This document shows positions 37,752 through 51,900 of a stretch of 64,000 nt of DNA, one piece after another. Positions within the stretch are counted from its first letter, which is position 1. Each line of letters opens with the position of its first letter. The stretch is taken from the NCBI GenBank assembly GCA_964247055.1, contig OZ176054.1, positions 3,286,001 to 3,350,000 on the forward strand, given 5' to 3'. The DNA comes from Paragordius varius. Lineage: Eukaryota; Nematomorpha. Position numbers and translations under genes: made by a program. A model generated the notes under the pieces. The model was not told the origin of the DNA and did not search any database. It was given only the letters and a program-made list of their open reading frames with translations.

Positions 37752-40700
37752 ATGCTTGAGGCGCATGATTTAATTAATGCATCGAAGTTTGTTAGATCCC
37801 ATGAATTATGCCGTAAAACGCCTTTGATCCATATCAAAAATATGTTGGATAATCAAGAACTATATTTAAAATTAGAAAATATGCAAACAACTGGTAAATA
37901 ATTAACTGCAATATCAAAGGTTCTTTTAAAATCAGAGGTGTTATTAATCAAATTTTCACGATGGATGACGATAAACGACAGAAACTAATTACAAGTTCCG
38001 CTGGTAATTATGGGAAAGCATTAGCCTATGTTTCAAATATTTTAAATCTAGATACGCTAATCATTATGCCAATTACGGCACCTCCTGATCGAGTAGATTA
38101 CATTAAGGTAATCACGGATTTTTTGCGCATTGAGTCAAACATAAATATAATTAAAAAAATATTTACAAAAAATGCATAATTATAGGAGTTTTATATTTTT
38201 AAAAAGTACTTAAAAGATGCACAATGTTAATCTATTAAAAAGATCAAACCACTAAATCTAGCCATGCTGCATATTTCATCTAAAGTACCTGTATATTGAT
38301 AAAAAGTTGGTTTTTGGCAATCATATAGTATAGACATAGCTCAATTCACAATCAAAAGTGTCTACTATACGTGCAAGCCGTTAGTAATTATTTTTTAAAA
38401 AATAGGAAGCCAATAAACATTTTTTTTCATTTATATATGCGACAATTTATTGATTACTTCTTGGAGGCCCATAGTTTCTGCCAAAAACTAGGTCACTATT
38501 AATATTTTTTGTAAACATAATTAAGATGGTATAATTTTAATGATAGTTTTGATTATTTTTCTTTTCAAGGCCTGGTAGATTAAAAATTATTTTACAGTTC
38601 CTTTATGGAGCCATCAATCATATTTTATTTGAAAAAAATTATATATTAACCCGTTCATTGATAAAAATACTTTTTCAGACAATTCAATTGTAGACAAAAA
38701 CTTCAAAAAATTTTAGTTATATATTATTATGTACAAAAACAGGGATTAAAACTCTATCGTACATCTTATGTTCGAATAAAAAACCCGATTCGATATAAGA
38801 TTTAAGATACCTAAAATTTCCGTTGATACTATTTTATATATTGAATTTTCCTAATGCGGTTTCACCAAATTTATATTAGTCCCTGGGTTCAAAAGTCATT
38901 AGTGTGCCAAACAATGAATTACAGCTCACTCTTGAACAATATGCCGAGAAAGAAAGGAGAACAATTGTACATCCATACGATGATCTAAATTTGATTGCTG
39001 GTCATTCCAGGTTTTAAAATTTAAGTTTTAAATTAACAGTATAGAAATTAGAAAAACGTAAAGACAGGTATTTTAAAAAAGATTACCATATTTTAAAACG
39101 TATATCAATATAATTAGGGAAATGAGATGTAAATTAATAACACACTATATTATATAATATCTCTTATAGTACACTTTTTTGTCTTTATAAACTTAATTTT
39201 TACCATATAAATTATAAAGTTGTGGGTTTGAAATTATGGAACAAAATCCGGACACCGACCACGTGATAGTTTGTTGCGGTGGTGGCGGATTATTAGCCGG
39301 TATCGCATCAGCTGTTAAACACATCAAACCGACTTGCAAAGTTTATGGAGTCGAACCTTTTGGAGGTCTAAAAATTAATACTTTTTTGGAAAAGGGTATT
39401 TTCATTTATATAACTAATATGCGAAACAAGAAATAAGGTCAAAGATTCTAAATATGTAATTGTGATATTTTAAAGTTTTTTATTTATTTTTTGGTTGGTC
39501 ATGTTTCATTCTCTAAATATGCGACTCTACTTTCCTAAAAAATTTCATATATAAAATAAATTTTAGTAATAATTTTTTTTGAAAAATTCCATATATATTA
39601 TATGTATATACCATTATATGGTATTTAATTCAAATAGCTCCGAAAATGTTTAAAAGTTTTCAACAAAATATGCCTGTTACTCTTCACAATATTGATACAA
39701 TAGCAAGTGGATTGGCTCCACCATATGCGGGTATATATATAAACAAAATTTAGTAAATAACCAAAATTATGAATACATGAAATGTGAAAGATAAATAATT
39801 TTTTATATCCGTTATGACATTTCTATAACCTATATGAATAGAATTTGATACAATTAAATTGGCAAAGGATGATAAGTTTTATTATCCAGTATGCGTTTTA
39901 ATAATTGCTTATTTCACACTATAGTTGGGCAATTTGCAACACAGTAGTGTATGGAAAAGAACAACAAAGTAAAGAATAAAATAAAGAGAGAATTTTTTTC
40001 AAATTTTTTACAATTATATTTTATTATTATAATTATCTTTTTTTTAGTTATTTTATTGAAAAAGATACTACCATGTATCAAAAATTTTGGATATAGTTCA
40101 ATTTCATAAATTTTACGAGAATTTAAAACATAATATATTCGTTCTCGTTGAGACAATATTAGTACGAAAGTAAAAATTGTTTATTTAACATTTTTTTTCT
40201 TTTTTCCAAACACTACTGCATTACAAATTGACCAACTATAGTCTAAAATAAACAACGATTAAAATGCATACTCTAAATTAAATGTTTTACCTTATATGTA
40301 TAATCTTTATAATGTTAATTTTTTACCACCGTCCTTTTATATTAGTTGTTGCAAAATTTCTAAAAAAATTTCGTTTTTTACACATACAGGTAAACTCACG
40401 TTTGAAATTTGCAAACAATTAGTTGAAGCCATTATACTCGTTTCTGATACAGAAATTAAAAGTGCCATCTCACTGCTTTATGGGATCGGTTTGGTTGTGG
40501 AACCTTCGGGGGCCGCAGCTTTTGCTGCCCTGATGCACAATAAAATTCCTGGAATTAACGTTAAGCGACCAAACGCTTCTGAAACGAATGTTGAAAGTGA
40601 ATTAAAAGGTTCTTTGGGAAACGGAGATATGGGTAATTTATAAATTTGAGGGGATTTTTTTTGTTAAGAAAGAAGGGTATTAAAATGGTTTTTTAGAGCA

Positions 40701-41073
40701 TGTCTTGTTAAAATAATAATATTTATTTCCTAGCCTAAACTCTTTTATTACAACACTTTATTAAAATTGTTTTAACTATTTCATTTATTTAAGTGTCTTG
40801 TGATAGTGTCATAACTAATATTATGAAGAAACTCAAACATATTTATGATAAATACTTGATTCAAACAAATATTTGTAATTGGTTCTATTATATATTTTAT
40901 TTATATTTTTTCAAGATTCATCTTATATCGCGTTTTCTCCGAGATTGGTGGCATCTTACAATGGTTCCTCTACAAAATTCACCGAAACGAATGGACATTC
41001 CTTAAGCAATATTGTCGTAGTTTTAACTGGTTCTAATGTAAAACCTCAACAACTTTCACAACTTATAAATTAA
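37752..41073 (+). CDS. Serine racemase / serine-threonine dehydratase-type PLP enzyme
   Basis: Fold-type II PLP enzyme interconverting or dehydrating serine. Seven exons: 37752-37893, 37920-38107, 38880-39010, 39220-39365, 39638-39730, 40390-40632, 40916-41073, giving 366 aa. Landmarks: [21 protein letters not shown] with the Schiff-base Lys; [23 protein letters not shown] (phosphate-binding glycine loop); [27 protein letters not shown] text (here [16 protein letters not shown]); VVEPSGAAA; and the end block [11 protein letters not shown]. Intron 1 is 26 nt and splits the PLP-lysine motif. Between the EPSGAAA block and NIVVVL the protein has a longer Ser/Asn-rich linker (~50 aa) than typical racemases. 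Racemase versus dehydratase activity cannot be settled here. Confidence 0.87.
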
Positions 41074-44000
41074 ATAAATAATCAATCAATTATTATTAAA
41101 TAAATACGAAATTATATAATTAGATTATTTGAAACCTGATGTCATTATGTCGGTTAAAAATTGGGTGATATAATTGTGTCAAAACACCTCAGATTTGAAT
41201 GTCGCGAAAATAGTCAAAAGATTTTTTTATTATAATATTCAATGATAATTACTTTTAATATATTTATAATAATTTATTTTTTATTTAATTAAAATAATTT
41301 TATTTTAAGCAACTATTATATATCAGTCATGGTAACTATACGGGTGTGATTAAGTTAGTATATAAACAATAGATTTCATAAAAAAATGTAATTTATAAAA
41401 CGAAAATCATACTGAAGCTAAATTTGCTAACTCCTGAAAGTTAAAAATATACTGATATATTAACTGAAATTACAAATACGTATGCGGACTAATAAATTAT
41501 TTCTCCTTATAAATTAACGTGAACTTTATGTTTATTATCAAACTACATTGTTACATACTATTCGGCAGTATTGTTTTATTTTTTACAATTAGCCTGCGGT
41601 CATTTTGTTCGTTAAATTCAATTAAAAGTTTCTGAAACCACGCTTAGAATATTAAAATTATAATATAAAAAGTCGGGACCTTTAAATCTTACAGATATTT
41701 TTTGAATAATCGATATTTTTAAATTTTAATTTTCAAAAATTTGGGTTAAGATTAGTTTAACATGGTATTAAAATGATTTTTTGATGAAAAAAAGCTGATG
41801 GATGTTATCGATAGATTAAGTAAAATGCGAAAATATATAGTTAACGGTAAACTTTATTTAACCAAAGTTCCATATCAGACTTTTCGCGCCACTTTTTATA
41901 TACTTTTAACTGTTTTTGAGTAAGGCAATTATTTTAATAATTTTTTTTAATGATTACGTTCTGAGGAAATAAAGGTTGAAATAATTTTGTATTTAGCCCA
42001 TGCATAAATTTGTCCTCCGGGTTAAACCATTAAGTATTAAAATTAAGTCATTGTTAAAAAATATTTTTCCATATTTGTTACATTAGGTAATATATTTCGT
42101 TCAACAAATGATATTTTAATGTTCACCTTTCGCCCGTATATTTGTATTTTTATACAGCTCCCTAGGTAAGGGTAAACACAGGAATTTATTAAAAAAAGTC
42201 AATCGCGAGTATCTTATAAGTCAAGATGAATAAATAACAATTCAATGTTGAATTAGAATGGACTTACATGAGCCGGGAACAGCGTACACCATTTTTGGGT
42301 AGCTGTTAAACCCCATTACATGGGGGGCTGGGAAACATAATTTAAAAGATTGGCCTAATTATCGTTAACGCATTTATAAATTATACTTAAAAAATATCAA
42401 TTTTTATGAATGAACCCACACCACCTCTTCCAGGAAATTGCTTCAAAGCCTACCTTATCATTATAAATATACAGTAAAAATTAAAAATATATAGACAAAA
42501 CGTAAAATAGAAAAACAAATGTTTTTTTCCAAAAGACAACCATACTTATTTAAATCAGACTTTTTCCAACATAAATAATTGAATTATGAATTATAAAATC
42601 ATTGTTAAAGAGAATTAGCCCATTTTAGAAGGATGAAAAAATTTGGATTCGAAGCCCAAAGATACTATTATACCCCTCTATTTTATAATTTGTAAAACAA
42701 TGAGTTATATTAGATATTCAATTTTAAAAAAAGTACAGCGGTCTTTTGAAAAAAAAATTTTGTCTTTATAATTTTACATTTTTCCGTATAATTTCAATTT
42801 TTCTGTAAATAGATTGGAAAAAAATTGGTTATGTCATATCAAGGAACATGCAATAGTATTCTGCAACTAGTTAATCATTAAAAAGAAAAATATAAGTTTA
42901 TTTTAAAAAATCTAAACGGCATGCGGTTTCCCCACGTACTTATTTTTTGCGAATCTTGATATATATTTTTATTTTACCATCAGTCAGTGTTAAAAGTAAG
43001 TATTTTTTTATAATAAGCTTAGAGCCTCATTAAATAGTTTTATATTTATAAATATATTTAAATAAATTTTACAATCACTGGCCAAGCATTTGTTTAACAA
43101 AATATATATATATGACACATATATTAGAGTAAAAATATAAAAAAATGACCACAATCAACCAGTTTAATTATTATACATTGTTAAAGCTATCGTAACACTA
43201 TACAGTCGCAGTCGTTTAATATATAACTTGTAACTTTTACATTTTTTGACAATGTATGTTAAAAATAAAATCCATAAATTTTTTTAAAAAAATAAATAAT
43301 TAATCTTGTGCCGGGGAATTTTCGACTATTGCATTTTTATGGTTTAATATATCCATAAGTTACACTAATTTCAAAAAATTGTCCAACATATAAATCAAAT
43401 TTTTTCTGTTAACTTCAAACTTAATATGACAAAAAGAATTTTTACCGTTTATTTTGTGGACTTTCAAAGATATCTCATATAATATAATAGTTTTAAGAGA
43501 TATAAAAATAGGTATTAACGCAAATTAATTAATATTGAGCAGGCAGTACTTCAAAATCAAATATTGTATATTATTATATAATTATCAGATTTTTTTGTAT
43601 AATATAACCTATCCTTGTCTTTCTTTGTGGTTGCTCTTTTTTGTGTATTTGATCTTGAAAAAAAAGTAAGTTTGCTTGACAAAAAAAATAGAAACATTGT
43701 ATAATATATTTGCTTATATACGTGAGAAACTATCATTAGGTATACATACATAATTTATTAATTAATCAAGTATCCGCAATTAATATTTTTCTTAAATGTT
43801 TTCATAAATAAGATTAGTCATTTCAAATGTATATATTTTTTTATATTATTACCTGATTCAATCTATTCTATTCTATTTCAACAGGTAAAATTTTGTATTA
43901 AATTAAAAACTTAAGGTATTGGTTTAATTGTGAAATATTTTGAAACTTCAAACTTTTAAACACGTCCTTGTCTTTTGAAATTCTAATTGAAAATTAAAAT

Positions 44001-44823
44001 TAACCTATGTTTAATACACCAAGAACACGCTAAAAAATTGTAGCTAAAAAATCTATTAAGTATTTTTTTTGCGTAGGAACCACCGAATATAATTTTGATT
44101 CTCTAATTGATGTTTTTTCGATTCAATAAAAAATTAAATATTATATCTATCTATCTAATAAATTATTTATATACTCTTTAGGTGTGTAAAATATTTTTTT
44201 GAAAAAATTTGTTTGTGCCCCATTAAAAACCTAAAAAAATATTTATTTTTTCGTTTTTTAAAAAGGTTTTAAATTTTTAATTTTTGACGTCATTCAGGCT
44301 TAATTTGGATGTTAATTTTGATAACTTTATCATTAATTGAAATATTAATTGTAAGCTTTTAAATCTATATATATATATATATATATTACTTAATAATGTT
44401 TCTAGATATAATATCAATATATATAATCCCTAATTAGATACTTTTTTGCATTTTCTATTCCTAAATCAATTATACTTAATATTAATCGGCTTAATTATAT
44501 ATATATATATATATATATATTTTAACAATTTTTTTCGCAATTTTAAAAGAAAAAATATTTTAAACCTTTAAACAGCTCCGATATTCGTAATATTTTGCAA
44601 AGGTATTATATTATATTTCAGATTATAATAAAGAAAATCATACCTAAAACTATTGGGTATTTATGAAAAAAATATATAAAAAATCATTTATACATTTTAG
44701 AAACAAGGTGTAATATTTTTACCATTTAAAACTATTCACGCTTAATATATTTAGGTATTTTGGCAATATCACCCATTTCTCTAGATTATACAATATCCTA
44801 AAACAATAATAATAATAAATATA
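41074..44823. other. Long non-coding intergenic region
   Basis: Holds a MITE at 42472-42805, (TA)n runs at about 44367-44386 and 44497-44520, and otherwise AT-rich sequence. A slightly GC-richer patch near 42250-42350 shows no coding match. The promoter of the ImpL2-like gene should lie at its right end, but no motif is convincing. Confidence 0.5.
42472..42805. mobile_element. Tc1/mariner-type MITE (CAGTAAAAATTG family)
   Basis: Starts CAGTAAAAATTAAAAATATA and ends with the inverse (TATAATTTCAATTTTTCTG). It is flanked by TA on both sides and carries the shared internal words AGACAACCATACTT and GTACAGCGGTCTTTTG. No ORF. Confidence 0.75.
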
Positions 44824-47605
44824 ATGATAATTTGTAATATATCGGCATTTTGTAAAGGGCTACTAAAGAGAAATCTTACCATCATTTTTGTCATTTTGAT
44901 TGTGGGCGAAAGATTTTTGGTTGGAACGTCGGTATATATAATTTTGTACTTATAATATGAAATCAAAATGTATTGGGGAGTTATATTTTATTATTTATGC
45001 TTATATTTTAGGGTTTATCCGAAGCTTTTGTTAGTCAGCTATCCAAAAATAGCCAAGGTAAAATATTTAAATTATGTCTCTTATGCAAACTATATTGTCA
45101 GTTCAAGTTATTTTGCGTAAATAGATTCTGTCGGCACCCTAAAACCATTCCTAAATTTCACGAATCAATTCAAGAAAGAAGTTAAATATCCCAAGTTTCA
45201 AGGCAAACTCCTACTTAAATGTTCGGCTTACGGGTCCCCACCTCCCGAAGTTTCCTGGACTTTTGTAGCGGATCGCCCCACGAAACGCATCATGTTAGAC
45301 CAAGATAAACAACTGTTGTTGGCAGATCTCATCAATACGAATCAATATAAATATAAACCTGATATACTTAGGCGTATCCTAACTTCCAAATATGCAAATA
45401 GCCTGATTCAAAAACAAGAAATTAATAATAATATCCCTTTACCAGGCCATCAAGCCTTTTTAGACATGGATGATGAACAAAAAACTAGGGGGGATAAATA
45501 CCCATATGCGGATCAGGCTTTTGGAAACTCACTTTCAAACTTTGCCCATGATTCCTCCTCTTATACGGATGAAATGGAAAACCTAACATTTGGCCCGGAC
45601 GACTCAAGCAAACGTGATGTAACAGAAAATAGGGTTTCATCTTTCCTAACAAAAAACCGGGGTAGACGAAATCCGTTTCTAAGAACCGCTCTTTTTTCAC
45701 CAGAAGATGTCATTATTTCCAACAAAAAACGTTTTTTCTCCAAGTCCTTTCAATCACGTCCATTTATCGGGGGCCGACTTAGGAAAAAACGGACCCTACA
45801 AAATCTAGATGGTAGGTTAAACCCGCTAGAAATTTTAAGCGAATTGCAAAAAGCGGGAAAATTACTTAGAAATAATGCTAATGTGGCTGATGATGAAGGC
45901 GAAACTATTGAGCAAATTGAACCTTTGACTAGTCAAGAAAATAAACCCGATAAAATTGGTTTAGCCACAACCGTTTCTGTGCGAATGATTGAATGTTTGA
46001 ATGAAGAACATGTGGGAACTTATACATGTGTGGCGAAAAATGGTGTAAATACCATACAACAATCAGTTCATGTTGGTATTAAAGGTAGGTATATAACTTT
46101 TAGATTTCTCCCCTCTCTCTCTCTATAATGAGTTAAATAATGGGAGCCATCGCATCATGCCCCTTTTTAAGAAAATATAAATTAATTTTCAATTAATATT
46201 TAAAATTTTGTTAATAACATTTGGTATTAATTAATGTAAAAACCTAAGGGTCCAGAAAATACCAAAAAGTTTGTGATAGGATAGACCAAACTGTAAATAT
46301 CTATTATTCTATGTGCAAAAACTAAATTACTCATATAGTTTTTCGGAAGATAGAACAAAACTTTAACGAGTATAACTTAAAAGGAAAATAGCATGATTAT
46401 CACCATGAGTTAATGTAGATGTTAGGCGATGTTTATTCTAAAAGGTTCATTTTGACGAGAAGGGTCAGTGTATAAAATTAGTTTTTAACCACTAAATTTA
46501 AAATCTTTACAGAATATATTACAATTTTTATGTATCTAGATTCAAGAAAACGAAGGTGTTCTACAAAAGGAACGGGTATGCAATATTCTTTGATTAAAAT
46601 TTATATTAACCCATCCAGTTTACACTCCAGATATCTAAAGATTGCAATCGTCAAATTTATATATTTTTTAAAAAAATTTCAAATAAAATCAGTCAATTAA
46701 TAATTTTTGTATTTTTAGACGAGTTCATATTTATGGCCAATTTAAACTTAATATTAATAAATATAGCATTCATATTTTTTGAACCATTTTAATTTATGTT
46801 TCCACTTATATTAAAACAATTTAGGCGATATACTACCCAATGATATTCAAGTCACGCGAAGAACTGATAAAGGTATTGCTTTACATTGTTAAAATAAAAT
46901 TTTCCACAGTTTTTATAAGATATATTTTTATTTCACACTTTTTTTAGTTCCAGCCCAAATTTATATGTGGACGACGGATAGGTTTGAGAATCAAGGTAAA
47001 AGTGCCAGACTGTTTTGTAGAACCTTTGGCGATGATTTGATAAAACTATGGGTCACTCCCAAAGGCAAAGTAATTGCTCCACAAGGAAATGAAAAATATA
47101 AAGTAAATCTAACATTTTGACCTATTTCTTATTTCTTTAGTAAAATTTCTAATGTTAAAATTTTAATGAATGTTGGAATTAGAGGAACTCAGCTGTTTGT
47201 AGGATTATTGCGTTTATTTCGCTTTTAAGGCGTTCCTTCATATCCTAAAATGTATTTTAGTTTTACCCAAGCAAAATAGATGTATGAAAATTTTTTTATT
47301 TAAATGCAAAATTATGGTAATTTATAGTTTATTAAAAAAGTATCATGTATTTTTATTTAAATTTGACCTGTTAATCGTTTAATATTATTTGTCTCATATA
47401 TAAAAGACAATTGTTTTAATTTAAAATGTAATTGAATTGGCTATCTTATTTAATATAGATACTTTCAAACGGTGATTTATACATCAAAAATATAACTTGG
47501 GAAGATGATTTTGGCTCCTTCAACTGCTTAGTTCACAATGAAGCTGGAACAGATTTCAAAGAAGAATTTCTTTACCCGGTTGCTGTACAAGTCAAAACAA
47601 AATAA
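44824..47605 (+). CDS. ImpL2: ImpL2-like secreted two-Ig-domain protein with a large insertion in Ig1
   Basis: Six exons: 44824-44931, 45012-45057, 45125-46084, 46825-46872, 46948-47102, 47459-47605, giving 487 aa. Exon 1 gives a signal sequence (NLTIIFVILIVG). Ig1: LLLKCSAYGSPPPEVSW carries the B-strand Cys and C-strand Trp; GTYTCVAKNG carries the F-strand Cys. About 268 residues separate the two cysteines, against ~60 in fly ImpL2. Ig2 closely follows ImpL2: ARLFCRTFG, then ILSNGDLYIKNITWEDDFG, NCLVHNEAG and FLYPV. Fly ImpL2 binds insulin-like peptides extracellularly and dampens insulin signalling; the same role is inferred. The insertion is polar, with several basic clusters including RLRKKR at 45775-45792. 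Orthology rests on the Ig2 match and the tail. Confidence 0.82.
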
Positions 47606-48974
47606 AATTACGCTAAAAAATTGTCCGTCCCCTTTTAAAAATGATCATTTAAAAAATATCCGTTTACAAATATTTTCTTACAAAAAGGACGATCTCATAT
47701 TTTGAGAATTTATTATAATTCCCTATATGTATGTATGCGGTGATAATATTTTTCAAATCCTACACATAATTATTTTTTACATTCCAATATTTAAAAAACA
47801 AAGTATCGAATTTTCTAATATTTATTTATACCAACTTTAAAGCAAAATCAGAGTTTTTTATGGATTTCAGTTAATTTTTAATGTTAGTCATTAAACCATA
47901 CACTGTGTCTTATATATGCAAATATTTTACACTGATAAATATCTTGAATCAAGTTATTTAAGCATATTTCCCTTTTCCAATTATAAAATATTTTTATATA
48001 TTATTTAAAAATTATCTCACATGTTTGTAAATTTATTTATATGAAAATTAAAGGCTTTTGGTAAAAAATTGCCTTATAATTCTTATATCTAACCACACCA
48101 CATTTATTTATGTTTTTATATATATGTGTAAAATTAATAAATTTTGTCTTGTGATCAAATATGTTTTGGGTACATCCTAAAATATTATTGTATTAATAAG
48201 TGTACACTTTAAGCTCGAAAATCACATTTTTGATTAACTTTGGATTAGTGTCTACAAAGAACAATAATAAAAACATACATAGTTTGTTGCAAATCTCACC
48301 AATATCCTATTTTCTCAAAGCAAGTCGTCTCAGATACTAGAGCCATATGAAACGCTCAAATGGTTGTATCAACAAAATAGGATTCTTTCATCCCTATGGC
48401 AATTTAAGACCAGGTAGATCATATCATAATTGAGACAAAACCATCAGCCATGCCTAAACATAACTCTATTGACCAAAGACGACTGTCTCGATCGCAGGTT
48501 ATTTGCTCAAAAATATAAAGCAAGCGAGGAGAAACAACTAACTGATGATGATGATGGTGTCATATATGTATAATTATTTCCTTTCTAAAATTGGAGATGT
48601 GAATATTGTTTTTTTGCATAACATATTTGAAAGTGATATCAAATAGAATAAATTAGATAAGTTAGGAGAAAGTTAGTCACCATTTATTCGTGATAGAATG
48701 TTACAGTTGGATTTGAAAAAAAAAATCTTACAAGTTACTTAAAAAAAATTGAAAACTGAAATATGGAGGGTTTGGATTTTCCTGGATCCGAGGCAAAAAC
48801 GAAAAATAATTTTATAAAGTTTCATTTAAACAACCAAATTAAATAACGATTATATAATTTATTATTTAAGAATCTAATGTATATATTATTTGACTAATGA
48901 TATGTGTAAATATATGTGAAGATTGAAAACTCAAATATTTTTTCACAAGGTACATTTTAACCATATAAATACAA
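47606..48974. other. Convergent intergenic region
   Basis: Lies between the stops of the ImpL2-like gene (plus) and the GalNAc-transferase (minus), so it holds two 3' UTRs. A less AT-rich block at about 48290-48520 has no coding match or repeat partner here that I could find. Confidence 0.45.
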
Positions 48975-51900
48975 TCAATTGAAAACAGGTATTTTTTCCC
49001 ACTCCATATGATTGCGTCCACAATTATCCAAAATCACCGCGCCATCTTCCATGCGTGTGGATATGCAAAGTTGAGTGTTCCATTTGCTTTTAATTTTTCC
49101 CTGAAATAACAAATTATAACAAACTTATTTGTATAACTTTTAGGGTAGTTATCTGTCCCAAAGTTTCAAATTTTGCATGACTTAAGTCCATATGATATTG
49201 CGTTATATCTAAGATATGCATTCTATGGCCTGAATATATTGGAAATGAAAAATATCTCAAACTTGGAGCCGTAATTTTGGTTTTTAATTGAAACCAAAAA
49301 TGAAAAATTTGATTAACTAAGTAATTTTAGAATGCTTGAAAATAGTATTAAAATCAGCTGTTTGATCAGATTGGATTGAGCAATTTATTTTAACCTTCCT
49401 TACAAGTTACAAACTGTAAAATAACAATGACAATTATTTTTCGATAGTTTTTTTTTACAAATTTTACTGGGACTAAAAACACCTTAATATATATCCGTCC
49501 CTAAAAAGTAATAAAGTGTTTAATATCAAAATTTTGATATTTGCATACATTATCCCAAATCCATTGTTGAGTTAAAGTTTCAGAACAGCCTGACAAAATA
49601 ATATTCGGTGGGTCATTGCTTGTAACGGCTTGCAAACACACATCATCATGTTTAATTTGACCACTCATGGAATCCATAAAAAATATCTAAAATGTTGAAA
49701 TATATTTTTGAAATTCTAACAAGAGTGATTTAAATTTAAAATATTCACAATTATTTAAACTTGAATTGGGGTAAATATATTTCAATCATCAAACTATTTA
49801 ATTGTGATATAAAATTATAAATAAAATTATCAAATATTATATATAAATTTCAGGTCTTTTGCAAACTCTTTTCCAGACATCAATTACAACATTCCAGCAG
49901 AATATTAATTTATTATAAGCATTTAATATTGCATAATAAATAAAATAAAAACTATACTGATAAAACACGTAAATTATAACCTGAAAACGCCCTTCATTAC
50001 ACCCAAACATACCAATGTTACCGGCATGATTTTTCAATGTGTCTAAGCATTTGGATGTTTCTTTAGCACGAATCTATGGATAGAAAAAATTAAACCGGAA
50101 TCAAAAATAATGGTATACGGACAAAACGTAAATATATAAAGGCAATCATACTTTTTAAATTTTGAATATTTAATATATAAATCATTGTTTAAAATTGCAA
50201 ATTATGAAATAGAGGTGTATTTGGTAATACAATCATTAAATATTTTACATATGATTATATGGAAAAATTTAGGTATAAAAAGGTATGGTTGCCTTATGCA
50301 AATGTCTTTATATTGAAACGTTTTGTCCGTAAAAAAAATAATTTTCAGTGGATATGTTAAAACATATTATTTTGCAAGACATACATTAATGAATTCACTT
50401 ATGTTTGCCGGATAATGGAATGTTTTATAGACATTTTTTATGAACCAGTCAATGGAATGACAACCAAGTTGTTTTTTCATAGCTAATCGTTCTCCCACAT
50501 CTCCTGCATCAACTTCAAGTGCAACTGTTTAACAAAATATTTTGTGTAAAAAACACACCGGACACCACACAAAAAAAGTTTATTTAAAAAAAAGAAATAA
50601 TAGAAATTCACAATTGGTCGCCATAAAAATGCAAAAAAAATGTGTTTATCTTATAAGTGAAAAATGGCAAAATTTTTCTTTCAGTTATTATATTGCCAAG
50701 TCAAACTAAGGTATAAGTTCTTATTCGCGATAATGTCAAAAAAATAATTTTTTAAGCAAAGAGATAAAAATTGGACAACTCATAATATTTTGCAATATCG
50801 GTTGACGACTGTACAATTTTTTTTAGAGATTTCTAAGACCCAAATAAATATAACGGTATTTTTCGAAAAATATTTTAACATAAAATCGTATGCCAAAGTT
50901 TCTATCTATGTTTCTGAATCATCACAAAAACAATCAATGCATTTAAACTACAAAATACTTTATAATCTTGACTAATAAATAAATAGTTTACATTCATTAA
51001 CGCGGTAATAAAAACGTTTCCATTCCTCTCCAAACCAAACTTCAACGAGCCGTTTTTGGTTTTTATGGATGACATTCATGGCACCTCCTGGGAACTTGTA
51101 AGGCGAAGATTTTCTAAAAATGTGTCCAACTCTAGAACAAGGTATAATTTCTAGCGTACCCCCACACAACCATACCTGATAAAAAAAGATCAGTAAAAAT
51201 TGAACAGACAAAACGTGGGAATATTAAGACAAATTGAAAATCATACTTTTTTAAACTTTATTTTTTTCCTATATAATTCGATTACAATTACAAAATATAT
51301 AATTGATTGTGTTACCAAAATACACAAATTTATTTCTACATTGAATTTAAATACAAAGAGTAGAAATTAAAAAAATTACAGCGGTCTTTTGAAAGTAGTA
51401 ATTCTTTGTTTATTTACCTTCCGCAGGATTTTAATTTTTACTGTAGAATACATCTTCCTTTTTTAAAATTTTTTTATGATTTTCCTTATATTTAAATTTA
51501 TGACACAATCATAAATATTTATTTACCCGCAATGATAGTTCAATATTTTCTGCGCCCCAAACATCCATCTTTGTATCGTAAGCGCCCAAATTCTCGAAAA
51601 ATTCGCGATCAATGCTAAATAATCCCCCGGCATGAGCTGGACTCCTAGAAGCGATAAAAATCATTTTTACATATAATTCTTATCATAGTTATTAATAAAA
51701 TTTTGTAAATATTTATATCCCATAAAGAAATAATTATCTGTTAATTCCGCTAATTAAAATTTTTAAATAAATAAGTTTTACACATATTTACCGGTTTGTA
51801 AAAAAAAGAAAGACATAAGAAACCGGCTCTTTAAAAATTATCAAGCTTATAAAATAAAGACCATAAAGGAGATGTCCTGTCATTATTTCGTCGAAGCATT

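Noticed and set aside
39838-39885. A possible extra serine racemase exon ([12 protein letters not shown])
   Set aside because: Joining 39730 directly to 40390 restores [18 protein letters not shown] with correct phase and family similarity; the candidate has no clear donor and no homology.
45485-45743. Two minus-strand open frames
   Set aside because: Antisense shadows of the long ImpL2-like exon.
48290-48520. Less AT-rich block as a hidden gene
   Set aside because: No sustained open frame, splice pattern or recognisable translation on either strand.
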